Assembly (NCBI GenBank): GCA_029962745.1
Contig: CM057171.1
Location: forward strand, 2,755,182-2,819,181
Length of the DNA: 64,000 nucleotides
Direction: 5' to 3'
DNA from: Echinometra lucunter
Taxonomy: Eukaryota > Echinodermata > Echinoidea > Camarodonta > Echinometridae
Below are positions 1-12,280 of the stretch, one piece after another. Each line of letters starts with the position of its first letter. Positions within the stretch are counted from its first letter, which is position 1. A program made the position numbers and the translations under genes. The notes under the pieces were generated by a model. That model searched no databases. It saw only the letters and a program-made list of their open reading frames with translations, and was not told the origin of the DNA.

Positions 1-842
1 TCTACCCTTCACAATGGTTCTGGTAGTCAAAAGAACATCCCTTCACTGCTATTGTCTAAAATATGTGGAACAGGTGTCACATGCATATTCACCTGGAACT
101 ACATGAGTAAACAAAATAGCTGTGAAGGGATGTTCTTTTGACTACCAGAACCATTGTGAAGGGTAGAATGAGAGGTTGTTTATTTTATCCGCTTTCTTTG
201 TCCGCCATGTTCATAGTGCACATGTACCACTACATTAAAGTTCACACCTCAAACGGTTCTTGAGACATATTGCATTAATTAAAAAAAGCAGGCGGATGAA
301 CAGACAACTCACGAAACCTAATTCCTCCAGCACCACCTTTGGTGGGCAGAGGCAAAAAATAAATAAACCATGAACCTGACATCTTACCAACCTATAAGCT
401 AAGTGCCTAAGTTATGCCACCATTTATCAGATACCGAAAGACCTTTTTCTTACCGACAGGTGTAGTGTAGGTTCGTACGTCACACCCTGGCTTGTAAGAG
501 AGAGGGTGTATCCTGTAGAAGCAACCAGATCCTGCTCGTCTGCAGGTCCGAAGGCAATCCGATGGTTGTATCAGTCACAGAGTATGTCTCCAAGGCCAGA
601 GGTTGTAGAGACCTAAAACAATAAAGGGCCCATCTAGGATTAAATTTCTTTCCTGATTATTTGTAGTCATTATTTTGATTCAAGAAAATCTGAATAAAAA
701 ACATAATACAACAAATCAATCATGGCTTGAAAAAAAACAAAAAATCATCTCTACCAAGAAGTGACATCTAGGTTTACTACTGAATGGAAATGGCAGTTTT
801 GTATTTTTTCTACCACACATATTTTGAATAAATTAAAATGAA
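1..842. repeat. Contig end duplicating 8009-8853
   Basis: Matches the later segment throughout, with small indels, and stops at the gap. Includes a MITE lacking its left tip (1-217). Confidence 0.95.
454..612 (-). CDS. Duplicate of D36 first exon, frameshifted
   Basis: About 159 nt against 162 in 8468-8629. One-base losses (for example gtacgtcac against gtacagtcac) break the frame. The acceptor side reads differently (acctaaaa against acactagaa). Probably a low-quality contig end and not a separate domain. Confidence 0.8.
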
Positions 843-1342
843 NNNNNNNNNNNNNNNNNNNNNNNNNNNNNNNNNNNNNNNNNNNNNNNNNNNNNNNNNN
901 NNNNNNNNNNNNNNNNNNNNNNNNNNNNNNNNNNNNNNNNNNNNNNNNNNNNNNNNNNNNNNNNNNNNNNNNNNNNNNNNNNNNNNNNNNNNNNNNNNNN
1001 NNNNNNNNNNNNNNNNNNNNNNNNNNNNNNNNNNNNNNNNNNNNNNNNNNNNNNNNNNNNNNNNNNNNNNNNNNNNNNNNNNNNNNNNNNNNNNNNNNNN
1101 NNNNNNNNNNNNNNNNNNNNNNNNNNNNNNNNNNNNNNNNNNNNNNNNNNNNNNNNNNNNNNNNNNNNNNNNNNNNNNNNNNNNNNNNNNNNNNNNNNNN
1201 NNNNNNNNNNNNNNNNNNNNNNNNNNNNNNNNNNNNNNNNNNNNNNNNNNNNNNNNNNNNNNNNNNNNNNNNNNNNNNNNNNNNNNNNNNNNNNNNNNNN
1301 NNNNNNNNNNNNNNNNNNNNNNNNNNNNNNNNNNNNNNNNNN
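843..1342. other. 500-N assembly gap
   Basis: Exactly 500 unresolved bases separating the contig end at 842 from the contig start at 1343. Reading frames across it are meaningless. Confidence 0.98.
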
Positions 1343-1532
1343 TAATTTCTTGGCAAAAGATAATCTGGATCATAGGGGTTTTGGATATTTATTTGCATCT
1401 TGCCTTCAGAGAGAGACAGAGAGAGAGAGACAAAAAATGAGAGAGCAAGGGGCAAAAAAACAGATAGAGATAGAAAAGTGAGAAGAGAGAGAGGAAGAGA
1501 TACATGTAGAAGAGAGACTTATACAAGCTCAC
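1343..1532. other. Contig start, intron after D41 first exon
   Basis: Holds a gagaga/cagaga-rich tract (pyrimidine-rich in gene sense) at 1408-1500. A possible acceptor near 1400 leads to residues that do not look like an FN3 second half, so no exon is called. Confidence 0.5.
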
Positions 1533-1702
1533 CTCTGGATCTGAAATATCACTGACGTAGAAAAGATCTGATATTTGATAAGGATCATCGCTGCGTTGGT
1601 AGAAAGCATAGTAACCGTCCACATCTCCAAACACAGGATCCCATGACAAAGTCAAGGCAGCCGCCTCTGGAGAGACAACAACGTTGCTTGGTGGACTTGG
1701 TA
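1533..1702 (-). CDS. FN3 D41 (class A) first exon
   Basis: 170 nt, phase 1 to 0. Opens LPSPPSNVVVSPEAAAL, core TLSWDPVFGDVDGYYAFYQR, ending ISDPE at donor gag|gtgagc. The second half of the domain should follow. I do not see it before the gap at 1342. Confidence 0.84.
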
Positions 1703-1989
1703 CTAGTGATATCAACAAGGACAAAAAAAAGCAAATCAAAATACAACTGTATCTCAAAACACGGTATATTATTTTCAACATTAAAAAGAATTGACTTGTA
1801 TTTGTAAATATTACCTGACACTTTCCTTTTTACTAATGTACTACTACTGCAGTACATCAGTAGCAAATTTATACTTTTAAGTGTAAGATGAATAATCAAT
1901 GCTAATTTCTTCTGCTTCATCATCGATATTGCTGTTGTTGCTATCTATTACTGCTTTATTTTTTTACAAAGCCCATTTCATAAAATAAT

Positions 1990-2262
1990 TATTTTTACTA
2001 TCATTGCTGTCACTATCATTAATTTGATTAGGATTATCATTATTATTCATTATCACAGACTATGATTATGATGAATATCATTATTTTTTATCATTTATTA
2101 CTTATCATCATTATTATCATTATCATTATTATTATCATTATTATAATCACTACTACTACTAGTACAACTACATGTACTACCAAACTATTACTACTACTAC
2201 TACTACTATGATTACTATCATCAAGATCATTATTACTACTACTATTTTATCATCAAATAACA
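1990..2262. repeat. ATT/ATC/ACT microsatellite
   Basis: Mixed att, atc and act repeats in the D40-D41 intron. The short plus-strand frame rich in Thr and Ile across 2172-2250 is a repeat translation. Confidence 0.9.
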
Positions 2263-2375
2263 AGTTTATTTTCAATAAGGACACATGCAATCACAACCTT
2301 ATAAAGTATCCTTCACCGAGTTGTGTGAATACATGCATAAGAAGACTTAAGCATCTCAAGTAGAGTGTATCTTAC

Positions 2376-2532
2376 ATGTCCTCTGTTGAGTTGTATCACT
2401 CTGATCCAATCCTGTCGCAGAGACTTCAATCTGATAAGTCCTTCCAGGAACCAGGCTATGCAGAGTTCTGTCATTGTTGCCATTGATAATCGTTGCCGAT
2501 GAGATCTCGACACCTGAAGTCAGCTCAGAAAC
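2376..2532 (-). CDS. FN3 D40 second exon
   Basis: 157 nt, phase 0 to 1. VSELTSGVEISSATI, then LVPGRTYQIEVSATG, ending TTQQRT at donor t|gtaaga. The acceptor tttgaccag is my choice. A start nine bases further in (tttctgag) is also in frame. Confidence 0.8.
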
Positions 2533-3319
2533 CTGGTCAAACATATTGAAATTCATCCATTGACTACTGAATTCTCTCTTTCCCATAAGCTTAAAACAGG
2601 GCCACCCAGCAGTTCCCAGACAATTACCGTGTTTACACAGTGACTCGGTTCGCGTGTTGAATCCTCAAAGCAGGGTTGAACGCTTTGCTCGCTCGTCATA
2701 TTTTTAAATTTCTTTTCTAAAATGCGATTAAAACAAGAAAAGTAGCCATTTTTGGCTCGCTCGCTTTGCTCGCTCATCATATTTCAGAATATTTATTCGA
2801 AAATGCGATTAAAAACCGAAAAAGCGGTTATTTTTGTTCGCTCGCTCACAAAATTGATATTGAAATGTGTTTGTAAGAGGACGCAAAAAAAAATTGACTG
2901 CCCGGCCCTGCCCCCCCACCATTTTCTTTTGCCCTCCATTTGCCCCCCCCCCCACTTTAACAATCCTGTGTGCCGCCCCTGACCTACAATTGACTAAAAT
3001 CACACTAACTATGGCTGGCTATTCATGCCAATGTTTTCTTTCACAATTCGTCTGTTTGAAGGATTTGCAAATCATGGTCACACATCTTGCAGAATTGACA
3101 ATTTTCTATAGTTTATTGATGAAGAAAACAAATATGTATATTCTTCAAATTTGCGACAACGATTGCGCATCCTTGAGAGACTGATGGTGAAAGCAAACAA
3201 TGCATGAATGGCCTGCCATATTTAAGAGCGATTTGAATCAATCTTAGTCTTTGTGAAACACCCCCCCCTGATTTGTGAAAAAAATTAATGTAGAGCAAGG
3301 AGATTGAAATATATCTTAC

Positions 3320-3417
3320 TCTTGTAAAGTAACTCTGGGCTCCGAGAGCCTGCCACTCAAAGGTAATTGATGTCTGGTTTACAAACTTGGCAACAATGTT
3401 CAGATCAGATGTGCTCA
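3320..3417 (-). CDS. FN3 D40 (class B) first exon
   Basis: 98 nt, phase 1 to 0. STSDLNIVAKFVNQTSI, core TFEWQALGAQSYFTR at donor aga|gtaaga. Shortest first exon of any split domain. Confidence 0.83.
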
Positions 3418-3447
3418 CTGGTATCAGACAAAGAACATATTATGAAA

Positions 3448-3655
3448 TAGTAATAATAATGATGATAATGACAATAATAAAAACAATAATAATGATGATG
3501 CCGACATAATAATGATTATAACATAATTATATCATAGAAATGACAATAACAATGATAACAACAATAATAATAATAACAATACTAATCAAAATACTAATAC
3601 TAATACTACTACTACTATTACTACTAATAACAATAACGATAATAATAATAATAAT

Positions 3656-3687
<32 letters not shown>

Positions 3688-3775
3688 ACAACAATAACAA
3701 TAATGATATTAAAAATAATTTCAAAAATAATGATACTAATGATAATATACAAAAAATTAAAATCATTAGAAATAA
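3448..3775. repeat. (AAT)n-type microsatellite
   Basis: About 330 bp of aat/aac/act units in the D39-D40 intron. Poly-Asn and poly-Ile frames here are repeat artefacts. Confidence 0.92.
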
Positions 3776-3901
3776 GTAAAAGAAAAAACTAATACCAGTC
3801 CTTAATCACCCTACATTATCTGAGAATGCAATTCAAAAGTTGCCTATTAAACAAGACCACAGGGTCTGCCCCTTCATATGTGAACATGCCTTTAGACTTA
3901 C

Positions 3902-4198
3902 TTGTGTATCCAAAGCTAGTCACAGTGCTACTACGAGTAGTCACACCTTCATACTCCACAAAAGATGCGATTTCAATCCTGTATTCATTGCCTGGAGTCA
4001 GGCCCTTGAATGTGATGGAATTCTGGTGACGAGGTAATATACTGGTAGCCGGGGTGCGACCCAGCTCCCTAGAGAAACCAGTCCCTCTGTACTCTAGGAT
4101 GAAGCCAAAGAACTGCCCCTCACTTGGTAAAGACCAGCTCAGAGTGATGGTGGAGGTGGTCTCATCACTGATCACGACATTGCCTGGTTCCTGAGGAG
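3902..4198 (-). CDS. FN3 domain D39 (class A), single exon
   Basis: 99 codons. Opens PQEPGNVVISDETTSTI, core TLSWSLPSEGQFFGFILEYR, then LTPGNEYRIEIASFVEYEG, ending VTSFGYT at donor a|gtaagt. The insertion FSRELGRTPATSILPRHQ lengthens strand C'-E. Confidence 0.88.
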
Positions 4199-5251
4199 CT
4201 GTAATGACACAAGGAATATATGATGGGGGCCCCATGTCTGCCACACGAAATATTTCACTTGAAATTGACAGGCTTTTCATTTTGATATTCTTTTAATGAC
4301 TGACCTAATTTTAATCCTCATATCCTGGAGAGTAACTGTGCCGAAAATTTCATCCAAATTCGAATAAGAACAATGTTATTTTCACAAGAATAGACAATGC
4401 TGTCATTTTGACACTAAAAATGGGAAGGTTCCCTTGTCTGCGCACTCATTCACTTTACAAGCAGTTAAGGATTTTTTTCATGAAAGGAAGCATTTTCGAG
4501 GCATGTGAGTAAAGATACATGAAATAGATGTCCTTACCATTTTTCCCTAATTTTTTTTGCTGATACATATCACCAAAATTGATATGAAGATGATTGTGTT
4601 TGTTGCATCTTTTGTAATGTAGGAATCGGGCAGTTATGTGTATGCGCAGACTTGGGCACTGTACAGACAAGGGGTACCAAGCATACATGATGTAGGTATC
4701 CAGGGGTATGTATTCAAGATTTTGAAACAAGTGTCAATGAATATACATGATGTAAGTTTCCTGGCTTATGTTTTCATTGTTGTGAAATAGAGTCTAATGA
4801 ATATGCATGACATACTTTGCATGGAGTATGTAATTGCATAAATGACCAAACAGAGTGGTAACAACTTGTAATGCATGTACTTATGACTCTATATACAATT
4901 AGACTACAGAAGTATATAATTCAGTGTAATGCCAAACAAAATTAATTGGTCTACTTATATTTGGCCTCAGTATTACATACAAATCCAAATAAAAAATATA
5001 CATAATAAGATTCAGTAATTATAATCATTCTTTCACAACAAATGATATCATGGCATGTAGATAACAAGGTCAAGGATGTGTATGGAATACCTATCAGGCT
5101 CTACATGTGTACATATTTGAAATTGAGCACAGATAACTACACAGCTAGAAATAGTTCATTTTAGGATTATAAAAAAATAGATGACATGGCAATTCACAAG
5201 CAAGGTTATCAAAATAATGTCCAAACTTGAAAAGAGACAGGGATTATTTAC
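4199..5251. other. 1.05-kb intron, nothing recognised
   Basis: AT-rich intron between D38 and D39. Motifs of the type gaatatacatgatgtaagt recur loosely near 4680-4810 as a diverged short tandem repeat. No exon pattern seen. Confidence 0.5.
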
Positions 5252-5515
5252 ATGTGACATGATAAACATTACTGGACAGGAACTGGACATTATTGGTAAG
5301 AACTGTGGCGAGACTGAAGTAGTACTGAGAACCAGGAGTTAGACTTCCGATGGCAACAGGGCCTGGTATACCGGTCTCGATGGGAGAAACTGGGGATCCG
5401 TCATTAGGAGTATATGTCAAGATGTATCGCTGGATAGATCCCGCTTCTTCATCCCAGTCTACGGAGACATCACTTGTAGGATTGGGTATGGGTTGCAAAG
5501 AAAGCAGAGCAGCCC
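5252..5515 (-). CDS. FN3 domain D38 (class B), single exon
   Basis: 88 codons. Opens AALLSLQPIPNPTSDV, core SVDWDEEAGSIQRYILTY, then LTPGSQYYFSLATVL, ending SNVYHVT at donor t|gtaaat. Confidence 0.87.
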
Positions 5516-5744
5516 CTAGCACAAAGAGAGCACATAAAAGCATAGAGTGATTAATATATTTCCATCATATTTGGACTGCTCCTAGCTAAAGCAAGATTTT
5601 TCGCTTCACAACAATTTCAAGCACATTTTTTGATGAAGTCAATATAATGCAAATCTACCTTAGAATGTCCATCTAAATTATGGATAGTGAAGAAAAATGT
5701 ATACCACACATATACCTGCAAGTCTTACAAGACTAGGTCACTGA

Positions 5745-5960
5745 TTGACATTCTGGGACAACTACCCCTGGGCAACTACATGTACCTTCATACAATTATC
5801 CTCCAGGGACATTTATCATAAGACAATTACCCTTCCCCCTCCTGGTCAGTTACTCCCTGAAGATAATAGGACAATAGGCGCTAAGAATACCCCCTCCTAC
5901 CACAACAAATATTTCCGTAGGATGCTACCCTCCAGGACAATCGTCCGAGGGGGGGGGGGG
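5745..5960. repeat. Degenerate ggacaa-tacccc repeat and poly-G
   Basis: Loosely tandem motifs of the type ggacaattaccc and ccctcc, ending in a run of twelve or so g. Looks like a diverged interspersed repeat in the D37-D38 intron. Confidence 0.5.
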
Positions 5961-6055
5961 TAATGGGAGTAATCTTTATCGTAAAAGGCACAATTGTTAA
6001 GAAGATAGTCTTCCAGATACAGTTTAATAGTACATGTACAATTCCTGTCACTCAC

Positions 6056-6322
6056 TTGTAGTGATATCCAGTCTAAGAGGCTGACTGTACGTGTCAGGCC
6101 CGGCTCGGGTTCGGAGTAGGATAATGTACTCAGTTGCCGTAGCAAGATTCATCAAGACAGCTTCATTGTCATCGGGTTCCAAAGACATCGTGAGCTCTTG
6201 ACCATTCTCAGGTGTATAAGAGATTTCATAGCCATCAACATTTCCCAAAGCAAGTGTCCAGGAGAGCCCGATCTGATCAGCCAAGATCAGGGTGTCCACA
6301 AAGTTGGATGCTTGTCGAGGAA
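6056..6322 (-). CDS. FN3 domain D37 (class A), single exon
   Basis: 89 codons. Opens LPRQASNFVDTLILADQI, core GLSWTLALGNVDGYEISY, then LATATEYIILLRTRAG, ending RLDITT at donor a|gtgagt. Confidence 0.88.
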
Positions 6323-7200
6323 CTGGAGGAAACAAGTCCAAAGTAAGACTGAAATTGCCATCACTGGTTTGTGAATAAAGCACTACAAATGAACAAACAG
6401 GCCTCATTGCATGAAGCTTTAAGCAACTGATCCTGCAATAATACTGACTTTCACGATTCATTGCACATAGTGATCAATGCAATCAATCAAATATATCCAT
6501 GCATGTACTAGGTATTGTGTTACAGGGCTATGGTATAAATATAATTCATATATAACATACTTCGGTAATTGGGTTAGATTCAAGTCATGCTTATCAGGAA
6601 ACTACATGTAAAGGATAATGACACTAACAAATCTTTGCATTTATTCATTTACTACTATTATACTAAAAACCTTCATTTACATACTATTACCTTAGTCAAC
6701 CAAGTTAATACCTCTGTTGCAATGTTGAAAATGGCACTTGTGCAAAAAAAGGCAATAAATACTGAAGCAGAAACAGAATGCATTACCAATAGGTCATTCT
6801 AGTTTGTGAGATATGTGTGATAATAACAGACTAAAGATATATCACAGATTAAAAAAAAAGTAAACATACAACCAATTTTCTTTTAATTCAGTTATTATGG
6901 TCATTAAGTTTAAAATTAACCTGCTTCAGTTTAAAATTAACCCCTGTATAATAAAGATCACCTAAGGGAGACATGTACAGTCTTCTTTAGTACATGCTTC
7001 AATAGAAAAAAAGAACAGAAGGGAGACAAAAACCAAAGTCTTTGCACACACATGGTTGTCAAAGCATGTTTGACTGTAGTTGCTTATCTAAAAAAATGAG
7101 CTGACCTGCAGATATCAAAACAAACCTAAAATATAATTTCCATATGGCTAATACAAACTACTATAGAAATCAAAACCGAATAAAGGTTAAAGAGACGTAC

Positions 7201-7311
7201 GGGTCCTGATTTCCAACGGCTGTGATGTAAGAGCAGTACCTAGGACCTGTACCTGAGCTCGATACAGAGTCCCAGGTATGAGGGCTGTGAAGATATTCTT
7301 AGTAGAACCAC
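7201..7311 (-). CDS. FN3 D36 second exon
   Basis: 111 nt, phase 1 to 1. GGSTKNIFTA, then LIPGTLYRAQVQVLG, ending PLEIRT at donor c|gtacgt. Joined over a 1,156-bp intron containing the MITE. Confidence 0.85.
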
Positions 7312-7958
7312 CTGTAAAGATTAAATGAAATTAAATAAATCTAATTATAGAATGATGCTGACATCAAATTTACATCCACTGCAATGTGCAATTACGGACA
7401 CTTGCAATCAATTTCCAACCGGAAATTTGGGATTACTTATGACAAATTCAGCGTACCGTTATTTTTCCACCAGGGCAACAATCCTGGTGATGCATTCAAT
7501 TCAGTAAGAAGGATAAGTCAGTATTTTACTTAGCATTTTACTTGGCTAAAATAAAATGGCTTAACTCATATTCGGACAACATCTTAACTCATATTCAGAC
7601 CACATCACTTCAGTAAGATGACTTTAAGGCAAAAAACTAATTGATCAGTCATGTAACATCATAAAGTTCTTAAAAAACATAAAAAAAACTTGCTGTTGAA
7701 CTGCAATGAATGCATAGTTAAGAAATTTGTTCAACGGTGTGTAGATGATGATGATCTGAGTGTCCGACCTATAAAGGCTTCCAAATTAAGTGTCTTTAGT
7801 CTGCTAGGGGACTGTCTTAGAATAATGGTTAAATACTTCCTCAAATGATCCTAATGAACATCAAAGTGAGCCAAGTATTTACTTCAGCTAAAAATACCTC
7901 ACTGGTACCATATTCTGTCAGGCAGAGAGAACAAATATCTTACTGACAAGGAGACACT

Positions 7959-8225
7959 ACTATGAACATGACGGACAAAGAAAGCGGACAAAATAAACAA
8001 CCCCTAATTCTACCCTTCACAATGGTTCTGGTAGTCAAAAGAACATCCCTTCACTGCTATTGTCTAAAATATGTGGAACAGGTGTCACATGCATATTCAC
8101 CTGGAACTACATGAGTAAACAAAATAGCTGTGAAGGGATGTTCTTTTGACTACCAGAACCATTGTGAAGGGTAGAATGAGAGGTTGTTTATTTTATCCGC
8201 TTTCTTTGTCCGCCATGTTCATAGT
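7959..8225. mobile_element. MITE with long terminal inverted repeats
   Basis: 267 bp. The left end actatgaacatgacggacaa and the right end (reversed) actatgaacatggcggacaa continue as near-perfect inverted arms of about 100 bp around a loop of roughly 55-75 bp. No coding capacity. Target-site duplication not evident. In the intron inside D36. Confidence 0.82.
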
Positions 8226-8853
8226 GCACATGTACCACTACATTTAAAGTTCACACCTCAAACGGTTCTTGAGACATATTGCATTAATAAAAAAAGCAGG
8301 CCGGATGAACAGACAACTCACGAAACCTAATTCCTCCAGCACCACCTTTGGTGGGCAGAGGCACAAAAATAAATAAACCATGAAACCCTGACATCTTACC
8401 AACCTATAAGCTAAGTGCCTAAGTTATGCCACCATTTATCAGATACCAGAAAGACCTTTTTTCTTACCGACAGGTGTAGTGTAGGTTCGTACAGTCACAC
8501 CCTGGCTTGTAAGAGAGAGGGTGTATCCTGTAGAAGCAACCAGATCCTGCTCGTCTGCAGGTCCGAAGGCAATCCCGATGGTTGTATCAGTCACAGAGTA
8601 TGTCTCCAAGGCCAGAGGTTGTAGAGACACTAGAAACAATAAAGGGCCCATCTAGGATTAAATTTCTTTCCTGATTATTTGTAGTCATTATTTTGATTCA
8701 AGAAAATCTGAATAAAAAACATAATACAACAAATCAATCATGGCTTGAAAAAAAAATCATCTACCAAGAAGTGACATCTAGGTTTACTACTTGAATGGAA
8801 ATGGCAGTTTTGTATTTTTTCTACCACACATATTTTGAATAAATTAAAATGAA
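8009..8853. repeat. Segment duplicated at 1-842
   Basis: 845 bp matched by the first 842 bases of the window, with scattered single-base differences. Contains the D36 first exon and most of a MITE. Confidence 0.95.
8468..8629 (-). CDS. FN3 D36 (class B) first exon
   Basis: 162 nt, phase 1 to 1. Opens SLQPLALETYSVTDTTI, Phe for core Trp (GIAFGPADEQD), then GYTLSLTSQGVTVRTYT, ending TTPV at donor g|gtaaga. Open; the duplicate at 454-612 is not. Confidence 0.85.
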
Positions 8854-9236
8854 TGCAACAGCCTAGAAGAAATATCCATGCCTCAGCTTTATTAAACTCT
8901 AAATGCAACAGAATGCTGTACTGCATAATCCAGACATTTTGCCACAAAACTGACAAATTCGGTATTCAAAGAGTCAGCAAAAAACTTTTTAAAATGGTGT
9001 TCAGTGTGGGAAGCACAAACTGTCTCTTATATCCATGAGTAATGATTTACATTAAATTGTGATTCCACAGGGGGTTTTAGTGATGCTTACATTCTATATG
9101 TTAAAAAAATTAACTTGCAGTAAATATATGGTGAGTATGAATCAGAATTCCCTTGAGCCAGCCTTTATCAAATTTCAATTCCAGTATGACAATATGCTGG
9201 CTACGACTATTTTAAGAATTCAGATTTTTATTTTAC

Positions 9237-9342
9237 CTGTTGAAACTGAAGCTTGTGAAACCTCGCTGCGAACCTCAGTACTCTCCCCGAAACCAGATAT
9301 AGCATAGACAGACACAGTGTATTCTTGATTTGGGTCTAGGTC
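9237..9342 (-). CDS. FN3 D35 second exon
   Basis: 106 nt, phase 0 to 1. DLDPNQEYTVSVYAISGFG, ending SQASVST at donor g|gtaaaa. Confidence 0.84.
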
Positions 9343-9920
9343 CTGTATAAAGAATGCACAATGAGAATAATATCTGTGTTAATACCATATACATATAATA
9401 AATTTACTAGACAAAAAGCAGCACACGCGGATATCATTACAAGAATGGCATCAGGCCCCGCCTCTTTCGGATCATTTGAAGGGGCCGATAAGCACTCGTT
9501 ATCGCCATGACATCAATGTCTCTCATGCGCAAATTCCCTACACGGCACAAGAAAAAAATGAAAAAAAGTGCTTCAATTTTCGACTGTAATACTTTACATT
9601 CCCATAGAATATTGGACGTGGATTAAATGATCTTTGCTGACTCATATCGTGCTAAATGATGCTTGAAATGATAAGCTGGAAACTTCAGAACAAAAGTAAT
9701 TTTTCAAGGAAATACCAGCCAAAACATGTTCATGCTTGTGTACATGTGTATTGAAATTTGCACAAACAATGCATGCGTGCTGTTTTGCCCCACCCACTGA
9801 GAGAAATCAGTTTCATTGGCTGAGCAAGATGAGGTATATTATTTAAGAAAACATTTTTATTGGTTATTACATCTTAAATCAAAAGCCTTCCTCAATTCAA
9901 ATATAAAAAGCTTTACTCGC

Positions 9921-10105
9921 CTCAATAAGAACCTGTGTTGTATCTACGGTATTTATTCTTGCAACTTCTCTTTGTACATTATCTTGTCCTGCAATATATA
10001 CTGCATAGCCATCAAAGATTCCACTCAATGGTTCAGTCCAGGAAACGCTGAATGAAACGGATGTAGCATCTCCATCCAAGGCTACGTCTCTCACAGGGAA
10101 GGGGA
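9921..10105 (-). CDS. FN3 D35 (class A) first exon, GC donor
   Basis: 185 nt, phase 1 to 0. Opens IPFPVRDVALDGDATSV, core SVSWTEPLSGIFDGYAVYI, ending TQVLIE. The frame requires splicing at gag|gcgagt, a GC donor. The GT four bases later would put the next exon out of frame. The alignment TQVLIE|DLDPNQEY matches TRYTLR|GLDPGSTY of D27. Confidence 0.82.
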
Positions 10106-10844
10106 CTAAGAAGAAACAATAGAAATATTACTAAATATGAGTGGGACTAAGTAAAAAATCCCACTGCTGCCACCACACCATTTTGTGAACAGACACCAGT
10201 CACAATAATTTAAGGTAAGCTCTATCATTTAATGGTATTGTACCACAAACAGAAACCAGCCGAAAGGGGTTGATAAACAATAACAAATTAACATAAATGT
10301 AGAACATAGACCAGAAAAGGGCAGCATAACCCAATGGCAACATAATGTAATTACATGCCAGTGGGACGAAGCAATATGAATTCAAACATGATGGAACACA
10401 GGTGGGACCAGTTGAGAACAATAAAACCACTATACCATTTGGAATACAATCAAACACAATGGTACTTGGCAGGAATAGTCATAGCTCCGTTAAATCCACG
10501 TTTGTACTCAGGAATAGCGACATAACAAATTTAAAAAAAAATTGGACAGAAAAAGAACAATACAACAACAATCCAAAGTATGAATCAGAACACATGCAAT
10601 GAAACAAAATTCATACCTACATGTATTTTTATACCAACAACAGAAAAATCCAATTGATGTGACTTTGAAAAGTTTTATTAATCACAACCAGATTCATTCA
10701 TCCTAAGTCTATTAATCATGTTTTCAATTTGTTATTTCAAATGAAGGTTTATGAACCTTGAAAAAAGTAAATATAACTGAAAAAGCATGACACTGTATAT
10801 CAAAGAGTTCCAGATGAAACAGCCTACTATTCTGGTTGACTTAC

Positions 10845-11102
10845 TTGTTCTGACAGCCAATGTTCCAACATCCTGAGGATAGTTTTCTGGCTGCACAGCA
10901 ACATTATAAAGCTGGCCAGCCTCTAAAGATGTACCTCTGATGTCCCTGTTTTGAGTGACAAGGGGCGTGGCATCTTGCTGTCCTTCAGGATTGAAGGAAA
11001 CCCTGTAAGCTCCTGGGTTTGGTCTTACACTAGCTCCCCAGGCCACCTCAAGACTATCTCGGGTACGGTCAATGTAAATAACCTCCAGAGGTCCAAGGGA
11101 TG
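10845..11102 (-). CDS. FN3 domain D34 (class B), single exon
   Basis: 86 codons. Opens ASLGPLEVIYIDRTRDSL, core EVAWGASVRPNPGAYRVSF, then LEAGQLYNVAVQPE, ending GTLAVRT at donor a|gtaagt. Confidence 0.88.
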
Positions 11103-11860
11103 CTGAAAAAAGAGGAGAAAATAGAATTATCACTGAAGGTGATACCCTACCCCAATGTGTGTGCTACATTTCCTGAGCACTGTTTGATCAATGAGGAAAT
11201 TGTTTGATCCACAATATTTCCCCTTAATTCATTGCCACAACATGCTGCCACAATGGCAACATAGTTTCTGACACATTTTCACCACAATACCAACGTGCAT
11301 GCCAAATTTCATGAGCATTGCTCAAAAACTGAGAAAGTAGTTTGATCCGCAGGATTTGTAATGGACTGACCGCCTGCCCAATGGCCTGACTGTTTGTACG
11401 CTGATTCCTATTACCACTTCAAACTTTGTTCGGCAGGGGTATAAAGGATGTTTCCTCCATAAACATCATTACCTTCAAGAATTTTTGAAGACCAACATAT
11501 GTATGTCATGGATGAAAGTAAAAGGATTTTAAAATTGCACAATATGTCTGGACTTGACAGGGTTACTAACTTTCTAGAACTGAAAAGGAGACATGCATTG
11601 CAAGTCTATTCCTGTATATAGTTGATAAACTCATATTTTGATATGAACAACATACAAGAAATCAAATGAAATATATGTACAGAATATATGATTTTGAAAG
11701 TCCACAAAACAATAATGATCCAGTGCCAAACTTAGCGTTAATTTCGATATACTTTTTCTAGTTTTGTGAATTATCCAAATAAACATAATATGTTATATAT
11801 ATTATATAAGAATTAACTAGAGATGATTTCTCTTTTGGGGATATGCATTTCCATACTTAC

Positions 11861-12139
11861 CGGTCATTCCAGTAATAGTAGCAGGCTCACTGCGGATCAA
11901 GTCATCCTGAGTTCCTACAGTGGCATACACCTCAACACCATATTGGGTTCCTGGAAGAAGGTCTGTTACCTCTTGGAAAAAGTCATTGGGTCCAAGGGCA
12001 GTCTCTGGCCTCCTGGTGCCATCAGGATTGGTGATGACAAGAAGGAAATTCTGGAAGACTCCCGGAGGGCTGGTCCACAGCACGTTGAAAGAGGTGACAG
12101 AGGCATCTTGGATGAGCACTGTGTTAGGAGGTCTTGGCT
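11861..12139 (-). CDS. FN3 domain D33 (class A), single exon
   Basis: 93 codons. Opens EPRPPNTVLIQDASVTSF, core NVLWTSPPGVFQNFLLVI, then LLPGTQYGVEVYATVGT, ending ATITGMT at donor g|gtaagt. It is the last domain within the duplicated block. Confidence 0.88.
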
Positions 12140-12280
12140 CTATTTACATACAAGAGATTTTATAGGCTTAGATAATGTATGTTGATAGGGCCATGAAGGA
12201 TATCAGTGTTGTAAGTGATGATGCTATCCTGTACACATGAACTGCAAATGACTAATTATTGATGAGGAAAAAGAACTCAC

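Noticed and set aside
1343..1405. Possible second exon of D41 next to the gap
   Set aside because: A pyrimidine tract and AG are present, but the encoded residues (QNPYDPDYLLPRN) lack the L-x-P-G-x-x-Y pattern of an FN3 second half, and the contig edge is unreliable.
751..1455. Reading frames spanning the N gaps (also 25524-26192)
   Set aside because: Formed mostly of unknown bases; the flanking residues do not form a recognisable protein.
2600..2960. Short frames around gctcgctcg and poly-C runs
   Set aside because: The sequence looks like a diverged interspersed repeat (tandem gctttgctcgctc motifs and long c runs), not coding DNA.
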